DNA of 55,794 nt, taken from positions 1 to 55,794 of the forward strand of contig NZ_JAHYJB010000010.1 of NCBI RefSeq assembly GCF_019429335.1, read 5' to 3'. Each line of letters opens with the position of its first letter. Position 1 is the stretch's first letter. Origin of the DNA: Sulfurimonas sp. Its GTDB lineage: Bacteria > Campylobacterota > Campylobacteria > Campylobacterales > Sulfurimonadaceae. Made by a program: the position numbers and the translations under genes. The notes under the pieces are model-generated. The model was not told where the DNA came from and made no database searches. It saw only the letters and a list, made by a program, of their open reading frames with translations. Below are positions 7,671 to 15,896 of this stretch, piece by piece.

Positions 7671-10016
7671 ATGAATAACTCCATAATCGTCTTGCCATCG
7701 GCTCGTGCAGTGCGTCATGAGCAACTAAAAGTAGAGGGTGTCACTCTGTTTTTGCCAAACTTTACAACTATGAGCGATTTTGTCTCAAAGCTGTGCATAG
7801 TAAAAGATTTTAAAACGCTCGATGAAGACAGCAGAGTTTTGCTTCTCCTTGAAGCGAGCGATTTTAAAAATTTTAAAAACCTCCAAATCCAGCGAAATTT
7901 TTTCACATTTACAAAAAACTCATCATATATATTTAGATTTTTCGAAGAGCTAAGTGCGGAGATGTATGACATAAGAGCACTCGACACTTCGGATATCTAC
8001 GGAGAGTATGAGGAGCATATAGCAATACTTCAAGAGTTATATGTGAGATATGAGCAGCTCTGCAGTGAGAAAAAAGTGCTTGATAAGATATTTCTGCCAA
8101 AACTCTACACTTTTAACGAAGAGTACGCAAAAAGCCATAAAAATATAGAGCTGCATGCAGAGGGACATCTTACAAATTTTGAACTCTTCCTATTAGAGAG
8201 ATGCTGCGAATTTTGCAGTGTTGATATTATCTTTAGTGCAAGCAGATTTAACACCAAAATGCAAAAAAAGCTCTTGGAGTTGGGAATTGAACTCGAAGTT
8301 GGATACAGATATAAAATCTCATTAAATACAAAAACAATACTTCAAAAAGAGAGAATCATTGAGAACAAAAAAGTAACATGTGAATCTTTTAGCGAATCTG
8401 TTTTGCAGGTGGCATTTGTCAAAAAAAAGATATATGACTTTATCAAAAAAGGGTATGAGCCACAAAATATTGCGGTCATTCTGCCAGATGAGAATTTTGC
8501 AAATATATTAAAGAGTTTTGATACTAAATCAAACTTTAACTTTGCGATGGGCGAGCCCTTTAGCGCAACAAGACTCTACGAGAAACTAAATGCTACATGT
8601 AAGTTTATCGAGCAGGATTCCAAAGAGAATGAGGCAAGGCTTAAGCGTGTCGGTGACGAGCTTTACAAGGAGCTTTGTTCAATATACGGCAAGAAGAGCC
8701 AGAATGTAGATATCTTGGAGTTTTTAAACAGATACAAAGAGGGTTTTGCTTCCAAAAAAGAGCTAAAGATTTTTGAGGAGGAGCTTTATGGCTTTAAAAA
8801 TATCCTCCCGTATATGAGAGATATGAGCGTGAAGTCACTTTTGTCTGTTTTTCTCCAAAGGCTCTCATCAAGAACTCTTGATGACGTAAGAGGCGGAAAG
8901 ATAACCGTTATGGGTGTTTTGGAAACTCGTTCGGTAGAGTTTGACGCGGTGGTGATTGTTGATTTTAGCGACTCAAACGTTCCCAAAAAGAGCGATAAGG
9001 ATATGTTTTTAAACACGCATGTAAGAGAGATGGCAAACCTACCGACTATGAGTGACAGGGAAAATCTTCAAAAGTATTATTATGAGATGCTGATAAACAA
9101 AAGCAAAGAAGTTGCAATATCGTTTGTAAAATCCAAAGAGAGCAGCGGGTCTAGGTTTTTAAAACAGCTGGCCATAAAAGAGCAAAACAGACACGATGAG
9201 GCGGATTACGCAGGAGTGCTTTTTGATCGAACTATTTGCGCAAAAATAGAAGAGGCTGATATCGTTTTGGAGTACAGCTTTAGGGATAAAACGCTCTCTG
9301 CTACAAAGCTGAAAACTTTTTTAACATGTAAGAGAAAATATTACTACAAATATGTCAAATATATCGAAAACCACGAGATTCCAAAAGATATGCCAAAAGA
9401 GCATGAGATTGGCTCTGCTGTGCATAGTGCGCTCAAAGAGCTCTATGCCCAGAGAAGCTTTTATGAGAGCGCAGGGGAGCTTAAGCGTGATTTGGATGCA
9501 GAGCTTAAAAATGCCTGCGGAGAGAGCGAGCTTGAAGAGTATCTTATGGCGATGCAAGCTAGACGCATGGAAGCTTTTTGCCAAAACGAGGTGAAGAGAT
9601 TTGCCGAGGGATGGAGAGTGGAGCATTGCGAAACGAGCGTGCAGACTGAGTTCGCTGGAATGACGCTAAGCGGACAGATAGACAGGATGGACAAAAAAGG
9701 AAGCGAGATATATGTGCTTGACTATAAAACCGGCTCATATCCGCTCTACACTGAGAAAAATTTCACAGAGGCAACGGACTTTCAGCTGGAGTTTTACTAT
9801 CTTCTGGCGCAAAAATTCGGCAATGTTGCGGGGTGCGGTTACTATGACCTCAAAGAGTCAAAAATAGTGGATGAGCCGTTTTTGCAAGAGAAGCTGGCAC
9901 TATTAGGCGCACATGTAAAAGATTTGCTAAACATTGAAGATGTAAACTTCAGCAGATGTGAAGAGGCTAAGAACTGCCTTTTTTGCGAATATAAAATAAT
10001 GTGTGGTAGAGAGTGA
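7671..10016 (+). CDS. addB: AddB-type nuclease subunit of the AddAB repair complex
   Basis: Subunit of the AddAB helicase-nuclease that resects double-strand breaks for RecA and degrades linear foreign DNA. It has 781 residues. The N-terminal part is an inactivated helicase-like fold without Walker A. The C-terminal RecB-type PD-(D/E)xK nuclease shows GQIDRMDKKG and YVLDYKTGSYPLYT. Four cysteines (Cys553, Cys769, Cys772, Cys778) form the Fe-S pattern that staples the AddB nuclease domain. It follows fixH closely. In C. jejuni, addB is directly followed by addA (from memory); here the pair is separated by about 5.9 kb. Confidence 0.88.
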   Translation: MNNSIIVLPSARAVRHEQLKVEGVTLFLPNFTTMSDFVSKLCIVKDFKTLDEDSRVLLLLEASDFKNFKNLQIQRNFFTFTKNSSYIFRFFEELSAEMYDIRALDTSDIYGEYEEHIAILQELYVRYEQLCSEKKVLDKIFLPKLYTFNEEYAKSHKNIELHAEGHLTNFELFLLERCCEFCSVDIIFSASRFNTKMQKKLLELGIELEVGYRYKISLNTKTILQKERIIENKKVTCESFSESVLQVAFVKKKIYDFIKKGYEPQNIAVILPDENFANILKSFDTKSNFNFAMGEPFSATRLYEKLNATCKFIEQDSKENEARLKRVGDELYKELCSIYGKKSQNVDILEFLNRYKEGFASKKELKIFEEELYGFKNILPYMRDMSVKSLLSVFLQRLSSRTLDDVRGGKITVMGVLETRSVEFDAVVIVDFSDSNVPKKSDKDMFLNTHVREMANLPTMSDRENLQKYYYEMLINKSKEVAISFVKSKESSGSRFLKQLAIKEQNRHDEADYAGVLFDRTICAKIEEADIVLEYSFRDKTLSATKLKTFLTCKRKYYYKYVKYIENHEIPKDMPKEHEIGSAVHSALKELYAQRSFYESAGELKRDLDAELKNACGESELEEYLMAMQARRMEAFCQNEVKRFAEGWRVEHCETSVQTEFAGMTLSGQIDRMDKKGSEIYVLDYKTGSYPLYTEKNFTEATDFQLEFYYLLAQKFGNVAGCGYYDLKESKIVDEPFLQEKLALLGAHVKDLLNIEDVNFSRCEEAKNCLFCEYKIMCGRE

Positions 10017-10048
10017 CGGAGATTTTTTTGGCTTAAATATTAAGATGG

Positions 10049-10054
10049 TATAAT
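10049..10054 (+). promoter_or_regulatory. Candidate promoter of the inserted operon (-10 TATAAT)
   Basis: A perfect TATAAT lies in the 80-bp gap between addB and the methyltransferase gene, 48 bp before the preferred start at 10097. A T-rich tract (10024-10029) lies about 20 bp upstream; a clear -35 box is absent, which is common for Campylobacterota promoters. It would let the accessory operon be transcribed on its own. Confidence 0.45.
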
Positions 10055-10096
10055 AAACGAATATTCAATTTCATAAATTAAATGGAGAAGTATATC

Positions 10097-11296
10097 TTGA
10101 ACCAAAAAAATTGTTACATAGATTTATTCTCAGGTTGTGGCGGTTTGGCATTAGGCTTACATAATGCTGGTTGGAAGGGTTTGTTTGCTGTTGAAAAAAG
10201 TAAAGATGCGTTCTCAACTTTAAAACATAACCTCATTGATAATAACTCAAATTTTGATTGGCCAGATTGGCTACCAAAACAAAACCATGACATTAACAAT
10301 ATTATTGAAGAGCATGAAGAAAAATTAAAATCATTAAGAGGAAAAATCTCCCTTGTAGCTGGTGGACCACCTTGTCAAGGCTTCTCAATGGCAGGAAGAA
10401 GAAGAGAAAAAGATGATAGAAATAAGCTTATAGATTCGTATATAAAATTTATAGAGCTTGTGCAACCACAAATTTTGTTTTTTGAAAATGTAAAAGGTTT
10501 TACTATTGGTTTTAAAAAAGGCAACGAAAGAGGTCAAGCCTATTCTGTTTATGTCGTGAAGAAATTACAAGAGCTAGGTTACAATGTATATGGAAAGATT
10601 GTTGATTTTTCTGAATACGGAGTGCCACAAAAAAGACAAAGATATATTTTAGTTGGTATGAAAAATGGAGAATCTAAAAAGTTTTTTGAAGCTATAACTC
10701 AAAATAGAGCAAAGTTTTTTAAATCAAAAAATTTAGAAAAAGATACGACATCCTTAAATGATGCTATATCAGATTTACTCCAATCAAACGGAACACAAGA
10801 ATCACAAGATACGAAAAATTTTCAAGCAGGTGTCTATGCCAAAGCTACAAGCTCTTATCAAAAGCTGATGAGACAAAATAGACCTTTAACAAATCAGGTT
10901 GCAGATAGTCACAGGTTCGCAAAACACAAAGTAGAAACTGTAGAAAAATTTCAATATATTTTAGATAATGGCATAGCAAATAAAAATATATCTGATGACA
11001 TAAAAGAGAAATACAACATGAAAAAAAGAACAGTTGTTCCACTCTGTAAAATTTCAGCCACACCGACACTTACAACCTTGCCAGACGATTACATCCACTA
11101 CTGCGAACCACGAATTTTGACAGTAAGAGAATACGCAAGAATACAATCTTTCCCAGACAGTTACGAATTTAAAGGTGGTTACACAACAGGTGGTGAGCGA
11201 AGAAAAGTCGATGTTCCTAGATATACGCAAATTGGTAATGCGATTCCGCCTTTGTTTGCTGAACAGGCGGGAATTGTTTTGAAGGGTATGATTTAG
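10097..11296 (+). CDS. DNA (cytosine-5) methyltransferase
   Basis: SAM-dependent C5-cytosine DNA methylase, complete by its motifs: I IDLFSGCGGLALG, IV GGPPCQGFSMAGRR with catalytic Cys93, VI FENVKGF, VIII QKRQRYILVG and X QIGNAIPPLFAEQAG. The target-recognition region lies between VIII and X and does not reveal the target. I prefer TTG at 10097 because GGAGAAG (10084-10090) is well spaced for it; the ATG at 10082 lies before that site and has none of its own. It is first in a four-gene operon, and the next ATG follows its stop directly (TAG-ATG). No restriction endonuclease gene is adjacent. Base composition is more AT-rich than addB. Confidence 0.93.
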   Translation: MNQKNCYIDLFSGCGGLALGLHNAGWKGLFAVEKSKDAFSTLKHNLIDNNSNFDWPDWLPKQNHDINNIIEEHEEKLKSLRGKISLVAGGPPCQGFSMAGRRREKDDRNKLIDSYIKFIELVQPQILFFENVKGFTIGFKKGNERGQAYSVYVVKKLQELGYNVYGKIVDFSEYGVPQKRQRYILVGMKNGESKKFFEAITQNRAKFFKSKNLEKDTTSLNDAISDLLQSNGTQESQDTKNFQAGVYAKATSSYQKLMRQNRPLTNQVADSHRFAKHKVETVEKFQYILDNGIANKNISDDIKEKYNMKKRTVVPLCKISATPTLTTLPDDYIHYCEPRILTVREYARIQSFPDSYEFKGGYTTGGERRKVDVPRYTQIGNAIPPLFAEQAGIVLKGMI

Positions 11297-13867
11297 ATGA
11301 ATAATGAATGGGAAAATGTATATTTTTTATCACATGTAAATATTAAAAACATTATAGGTAAAGAGCTTATCAATAATGATAATGTAGCAGTGATGGAACT
11401 TGTGAAAAATTCGTATGATGCTGGTGCCAAAGAAGTAACTGTTGAATTTAAAAACTTAAAAAATCAAGATAGAAAAATTCATGAAATCATAATTGCAGAT
11501 GATGGCATTGGTATGTCTAAAGAAGACATATTGCATAAGTGGCTAAATCTTGCTTACTCCATAAAAAGAGTGCAAAATGCACAAAACAATAGACTTCAAG
11601 CTGGAAACAAAGGTATTGGTAGGTTTTCCTGTGATAGATTGGGCAAAAAATTAGATATTTATACAAAAAAAGATAATAAGGCTTATCATTTAAGAATAGA
11701 TTGGGAAGATTTTGAGAATGTAGAAGATTATAATGTACAAATTAATCAAATTCCTATGAAGTTAAAAGAAGTGTCTGATGATGAGGTATATCAAGATACA
11801 GCTTATAAAATTGGTAAAAATGGGACAATAATACAAATGTCTTACTTGAGAACGAAATGGGTAAAATTTAAGGAAGATAGTCTATTTAACGAAGTTTTGA
11901 ACTATCAAAAATTTGTTTCACTAAAATCAGCTTTAGAAAAATTAATAAATAAAAGTCAGGTTGAGAGCGATAACTTTAAAATTTTTCTTAAAGTACAAGA
12001 GATAGATGATATGGAAGAAGATTCTTATAATAAAAAAATAAATGGAGAGATAGAGAATAAGTTTTTTGAAAAGTTAGATTTTGATACAACATATATCCAT
12101 TCTGCAATTAGTGAAGATGGTAAATACATAATTACAAAACTAAAAGATAGAGACAAAGTTATTTTTAAAACCATTGAAAAGAATATTGAATTTCCAGATT
12201 TGAAGGGTGTGAAAATAATTTTAACGTATCTTAATCCATATGGGAAGGTCTATTTTAAAAAACAAATGGGTATCAGGAGTGTCGATTTTGGTTCTATATA
12301 TCTCTTTATAAATGGATTCAGAATACCACCTTATGGAGATATAAATAATGATTCTTTTGGTTTGGAAGTAAGGAAAAGTCAAGGCGTTCGTCGTAATATA
12401 GGCAATCGAGAAATTATCGGAAGAATAGAAATAGAGGATAGAATTGAACAGTACCCGATAATTTCAAGCAGAGAGGGGATTGTTCAGAATGAATCTTTTC
12501 GTCAGTTAATTCATCAGTCTACAAAATCTACAAAATCTCAAATTAAAAATAATGGTTTTTTTTACAAGACACTCAAAAGACTTGAAAAATATGTAGTGGA
12601 AGGACTCAAATGGGATAGTGCCCCAAGAACGATGACAGAAGCTACAATAGAAGAGATGATAAAACAAAAAAACTGGAATGTGGATAAAGAAGTCTATCTT
12701 ATAAACAGAGAAGAAAAACTAAATAATATTAGTAAGAAAATTTTTCAAATAATGAATATTGATTCTACTGACATAGTAGATTTAGATATAAATGATGAAG
12801 TTTTATCACACTTGATTGAAAAAGACACTTTAAAAACCCAAAAAAATATCACACAATTTTTAAAAGATTTTAGCAAAGTTCCAAATTATGCTGTCAATGA
12901 AAAAACTAAACAATTTGTAAAAAAAGCAATTGAAAATATTGGGGATGAAACTTTATTGAAAAAAGTTGATTTTGTTCTAAATTATAAATTGAATAAAATT
13001 GATGCACTTTTTGATAAAGAGGAATCTTATAAACAATTAGATAAAAAAATAAAAATTTTAGAAAGTGAACAAGAAAATTTAATAAAAGAACTAGAACATA
13101 GTGAAGAAAAAAACAAAAATTTAAAGAAAGAAATAAAAAAAATAAACTTAGACTTAGAACAAAAAAAGAAACATAATGCTTTTCAAGGTTCTATATTAGG
13201 TACAGAAAAAAAGTATATTATGGGACTTCAACATCAAATTAAACATTCAACAAGTAGAATAATTAATAACTTACAATTGTTTTTAGAAGAGAAAGGCGTT
13301 GATAATTTAAACAATGATGAAAAATCTTTTTTGAAAGTTATTTCAATGGAATCTTCTAAAATTTTATCTATTGCTAACTTTATTACAAAAGCAAATTATA
13401 ACTTACAAGCGAAAGAAGATGAAGAGGATATAGTCAATTTTATAAATCATTATATTAATGAAATTTATATTAATGAATCAAAAATCATTGATACAGATTT
13501 TGATGAAATAAGAGTCTTTACGAATGATATTGAATATAAATGTAAATATATACCTTTAGAAATTACAACAATAATTGATAACTTTATTACAAATGCTGAG
13601 AATGCAAAAGCAAAAAATATTTTTTTTGAATTTTTAAAAAATGATGAAGAATTATTAATAAAAATTCAGGACGATGGAAAAGGTATAAGTTCACATATCA
13701 TTGATAAAATATTTGATTTTGGATTTACAACAACTGAAGGTTCTGGAATTGGATTGTATAATGTTAAATCTACAATAGAGAATATGAATGGTTCTATTTT
13801 TATAGAATCAAATGGTTCTAGCTTTTCTACTTTTTTAATAAGGATAAATAATGAACTTAGAGTATAA
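11297..13867 (+). CDS. Dual-GHKL protein: Hsp90/MORC-like ATPase fused to a histidine kinase
   Basis: An 856-residue cytoplasmic protein with two ATPase modules. N-terminal GHKL: N-box MELVKNSYDAGA (Glu34, Asn38), G1 ADDGIGMS (68-74), G2 GNKGIGRF (103-110). An S5-like transducer region follows (FINGFRIPPYGD; ISSREGIVQNESFRQL), as in Hsp90/MutL/MORC proteins. A Lys/Glu-rich coiled coil (about 575-635) leads to a histidine-kinase core: H-box GLQHQIKHSTSRIINNL (His646 or His650), N-box DNFITNAENA (Asn766), G1 DDGKGIS (792-798), F-box FDFGFTTT, G2 GSGIGLYNV (815-823). No membrane helix. Its 3' end overlaps the receiver gene by 17 bp. Likely role: senses a ligand or DNA state and phosphorylates the next protein (inferred). 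Extremely AT-rich. Confidence 0.85.
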   Translation: MNNEWENVYFLSHVNIKNIIGKELINNDNVAVMELVKNSYDAGAKEVTVEFKNLKNQDRKIHEIIIADDGIGMSKEDILHKWLNLAYSIKRVQNAQNNRLQAGNKGIGRFSCDRLGKKLDIYTKKDNKAYHLRIDWEDFENVEDYNVQINQIPMKLKEVSDDEVYQDTAYKIGKNGTIIQMSYLRTKWVKFKEDSLFNEVLNYQKFVSLKSALEKLINKSQVESDNFKIFLKVQEIDDMEEDSYNKKINGEIENKFFEKLDFDTTYIHSAISEDGKYIITKLKDRDKVIFKTIEKNIEFPDLKGVKIILTYLNPYGKVYFKKQMGIRSVDFGSIYLFINGFRIPPYGDINNDSFGLEVRKSQGVRRNIGNREIIGRIEIEDRIEQYPIISSREGIVQNESFRQLIHQSTKSTKSQIKNNGFFYKTLKRLEKYVVEGLKWDSAPRTMTEATIEEMIKQKNWNVDKEVYLINREEKLNNISKKIFQIMNIDSTDIVDLDINDEVLSHLIEKDTLKTQKNITQFLKDFSKVPNYAVNEKTKQFVKKAIENIGDETLLKKVDFVLNYKLNKIDALFDKEESYKQLDKKIKILESEQENLIKELEHSEEKNKNLKKEIKKINLDLEQKKKHNAFQGSILGTEKKYIMGLQHQIKHSTSRIINNLQLFLEEKGVDNLNNDEKSFLKVISMESSKILSIANFITKANYNLQAKEDEEDIVNFINHYINEIYINESKIIDTDFDEIRVFTNDIEYKCKYIPLEITTIIDNFITNAENAKAKNIFFEFLKNDEELLIKIQDDGKGISSHIIDKIFDFGFTTTEGSGIGLYNVKSTIENMNGSIFIESNGSSFSTFLIRINNELRV

Positions 13868-14771
13868 AATTCTTTGGCTTGATGACCATATTGAAGAGTT
13901 TATAGCAGATAGACATATTCAAAGAATAGAAAAATTCTTAGAAGAAGAAGGTTTTGAAGCCCAAATAGTACCAGTACAAATAATAAGTGATTTTTTTGAG
14001 AAATTAGATAATAGCTTTGATTTAATACTTACAGATTTTCATATGAAAGAAATGAATGGTGATGAAGTTGTAAAAAAAATTAGAAAAGAAGGGCATATTT
14101 TTACAGAAATTTTATTTTATACAGCTCAAGCTGATTTAACTAATACGGATAAGCTAGATAGAATATTATTTTTACAAACTACAAAAAATCATCATAAACA
14201 GGTTGTTGATAAAGTTAAGGATTTAATCAGTTTAACAATACAAAAATTTCATGATATTGTTGTTATGCGTGGAATGATAATGAATGAAACAAGTGATATG
14301 GATAATCAAAAGCTTGAAATGATTAAAAAATATATTAATAATTCAGATTCTGAAAAAACAAAAGATTTAAAACTAGATATTTTGAATCAAATTAACACAA
14401 GTTTTTCTGATAAGTTGAAATATGTTGACGGGGATTGGAAAACAAAAGACAATGGCTTGAAAAAATTAATGAAAGATTCTTTTGTATTTAGTGCTGATTA
14501 TAAAATTAAAACACTCAGTTGGATTCTAAATGACTTGTCAGAAACAGATTTTTCACAAGAGTATCAAGATGAAATCATTAAGGTTAGGAATAAGTTTGCG
14601 CATGCAAAATTAGAAGAAGAAAAAGATGAAGCAGGAAAAGTGATAAGAAAATATTTTAAACATGGTGAAGATGGAATGACATTTGATGAGGCATTATGTA
14701 AAACCATTCGAACAAATATTAGAAAACATAAAGAGAATCTAAAAACTCTTCAGCAAAAATTTGATGAATAA
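13851..14771 (+). CDS. Response regulator with putative HEPN RNase output domain
   Basis: A 306-residue protein. Residues 1-120 are a receiver: acidic pair Asp11-Asp12 (ILWLDDH), phospho-acceptor Asp62 (LILTDFHMKEMNG), switch residue in ILFYTAQ; the usual Lys-Pro is replaced by a QTTKN stretch. The C-terminal half is all-helical and lacks a DNA-binding helix-turn-helix. It holds VRNKFAHAK (Arg246, His251), the Rx4H motif of HEPN ribonuclease domains. I therefore read it as a phosphorylation-controlled HEPN effector. It starts inside the kinase gene and ends inside the phosphatase gene (ATGAATAA), so all are coupled. The receiver call is firm; the HEPN call rests on motif and helical context. 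Confidence 0.78.
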   Translation: MNLEYKILWLDDHIEEFIADRHIQRIEKFLEEEGFEAQIVPVQIISDFFEKLDNSFDLILTDFHMKEMNGDEVVKKIRKEGHIFTEILFYTAQADLTNTDKLDRILFLQTTKNHHKQVVDKVKDLISLTIQKFHDIVVMRGMIMNETSDMDNQKLEMIKKYINNSDSEKTKDLKLDILNQINTSFSDKLKYVDGDWKTKDNGLKKLMKDSFVFSADYKIKTLSWILNDLSETDFSQEYQDEIIKVRNKFAHAKLEEEKDEAGKVIRKYFKHGEDGMTFDEALCKTIRTNIRKHKENLKTLQQKFDE

Positions 14772-15444
14772 ACTCATTATCTACGGAGATATTCACGGCT
14801 GTTACGACGAATTAATATCTCTGCGTAAAAAAATAAATCCTCAAAAAGATGATGTAGAAGTATGTGTTGGAGATATTATCACAAAAGGGAAAGACTCTAT
14901 CAAAACATTGCGATACATTCAAGAGCATAATATTAAATCAGTTCTTGGAAACCACGAAGATAAAATAATCAGATACCTTCAATATGAAAAACAAGCAAGT
15001 GAAAATCCAATAATACTTGATGAGGATGAGCAAAACATAGTGAATAATTTAAACTTAAAAGATATTGATTTTTTGATGAGTTTGCCATTATTTGTGAAGT
15101 ATGAAAATATAACTATCTTACATGGCGGTTTAAAAAATAGTTATGATTTAGACAATTTAACTAAAAATGAAAAGTCAAAAATACTCAGAATGAGATACCT
15201 TGATCAAAATCAAAATTTTATAACTTTTGGGAAAGAAGATAAAGATTCTATTTTTTGGGCAGATTTGTATGATGGAAATCAAGGGTTCACTATCTATGGG
15301 CATCAGTGGTTTCAAGAAGCAAAAATCAATGAACATGCGATTGGTATTGATACTGGCTGTGCTTATGGCAATAAGTTAAGTGCTGTGATTTTTAAAGACA
15401 ATAATTTTTATATTGAAAGCTTGAAAAGTTATATTTGTGAATGA
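14764..15444 (+). CDS. PPP-family metallophosphatase (ApaH/PrpE-like)
   Basis: A 226-residue soluble phosphoesterase with the PPP metal-binding signature: GDIHG (Asp9, His11), GDIITKG (Asp37), GNHE (Asn63, His64), a later histidine in ILHGGLK, and YGHQW. In the second motif the usual GDxVDRG reads GDIITKG, so the Asp-Arg pair is Thr-Lys; this is closer to bacterial ApaH/PrpE-like or protein-phosphatase relatives than to classical ApaH. ATG at 14764 is chosen over TTG at 14761; it overlaps the regulator's stop. Possible substrates are a phosphoprotein, a dinucleoside polyphosphate or an RNA end. In this operon it may reset the signal or protect the host (inferred). Confidence 0.85.
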   Translation: MNKLIIYGDIHGCYDELISLRKKINPQKDDVEVCVGDIITKGKDSIKTLRYIQEHNIKSVLGNHEDKIIRYLQYEKQASENPIILDEDEQNIVNNLNLKDIDFLMSLPLFVKYENITILHGGLKNSYDLDNLTKNEKSKILRMRYLDQNQNFITFGKEDKDSIFWADLYDGNQGFTIYGHQWFQEAKINEHAIGIDTGCAYGNKLSAVIFKDNNFYIESLKSYICE

Positions 15445-15534
15445 TTTGGTTTATGAAATTAAAACGCATATTATTAAGAGTTACGCATATGATAGTAAAG
15501 CTATCTAAGTTAAAAATAGAACTAAAGGAAAAAA

Positions 15535-15768
15535 ATGAGTGAAGAAGAAAAAAACAAGAACAATCCGTTGCACGGTGTAAATCTGCAGCATATTTTGGAG
15601 ACTTTAGTTGAGCGTTACGGGTTTAAAGAGCTGGGGAATAAAATAGACATCAGATGTTTTTTGATAAACCCGACCATAAGTTCATGTTTGAAGTTTCTCA
15701 GAAAAACACCCTGGGCAAGAACAAAAGTTGAAGAGCTCTATATCAGAGAGTGCAAAAAAAGTTCGTAA
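15535..15768 (+). CDS. VF530-family small DNA-binding protein
   Basis: A 77-residue basic protein. NNPLHGVNLQHILETLVERY and FLRKTPWARTKVEELYI are the VF530 (DUF2132) family signature; members have a helical fold proposed to bind DNA. AAAGGAAA precedes the ATG. It lies 90 bp after the phosphatase stop. Its composition is closer to the flanks than the four-gene operon's, so it could be resident or at the island edge. No clear functional link to the island can be shown. Confidence 0.8.
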   Translation: MSEEEKNKNNPLHGVNLQHILETLVERYGFKELGNKIDIRCFLINPTISSCLKFLRKTPWARTKVEELYIRECKKSS

Positions 15769-15816
15769 AATAGATTGTAAATCTCGAAAAATTTATTTTT
15801 AGTAGCTTTAGGGGGT

Positions 15817-15866
15817 TGCAAGGGACTTTAGTCCCTGCCATTAAAACGGACAAGTTCGTTTTAATG
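15817..15866. repeat. Two adjacent inverted repeats upstream of addA
   Basis: GGGACTTTAGTCCC (15822-15835) is a near-perfect palindrome, extended by GCA/TGC at its ends. Directly after it, CATTAAAACG (15839-15848) and CGTTTTAATG (15857-15866) form a 10-bp stem with an 8-base loop. No T-run follows either, so they are not standard terminators. They resemble other intergenic hairpins in the window (31711-31736, 52416-52440). Confidence 0.6.
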
Positions 15867-15896
15867 CGTAACATCAGATAATAAAATGGAGATATT

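Noticed and set aside
15441-15542. A 33-codon frame starting at ATGA on the phosphatase stop (MIWFMKLKRILL...)
   Set aside because: It has the stop-start overlap of a coupled gene, but it is very short, runs into the VF530 gene and its Lys/Ile/Leu content is what AT-rich non-coding DNA gives.
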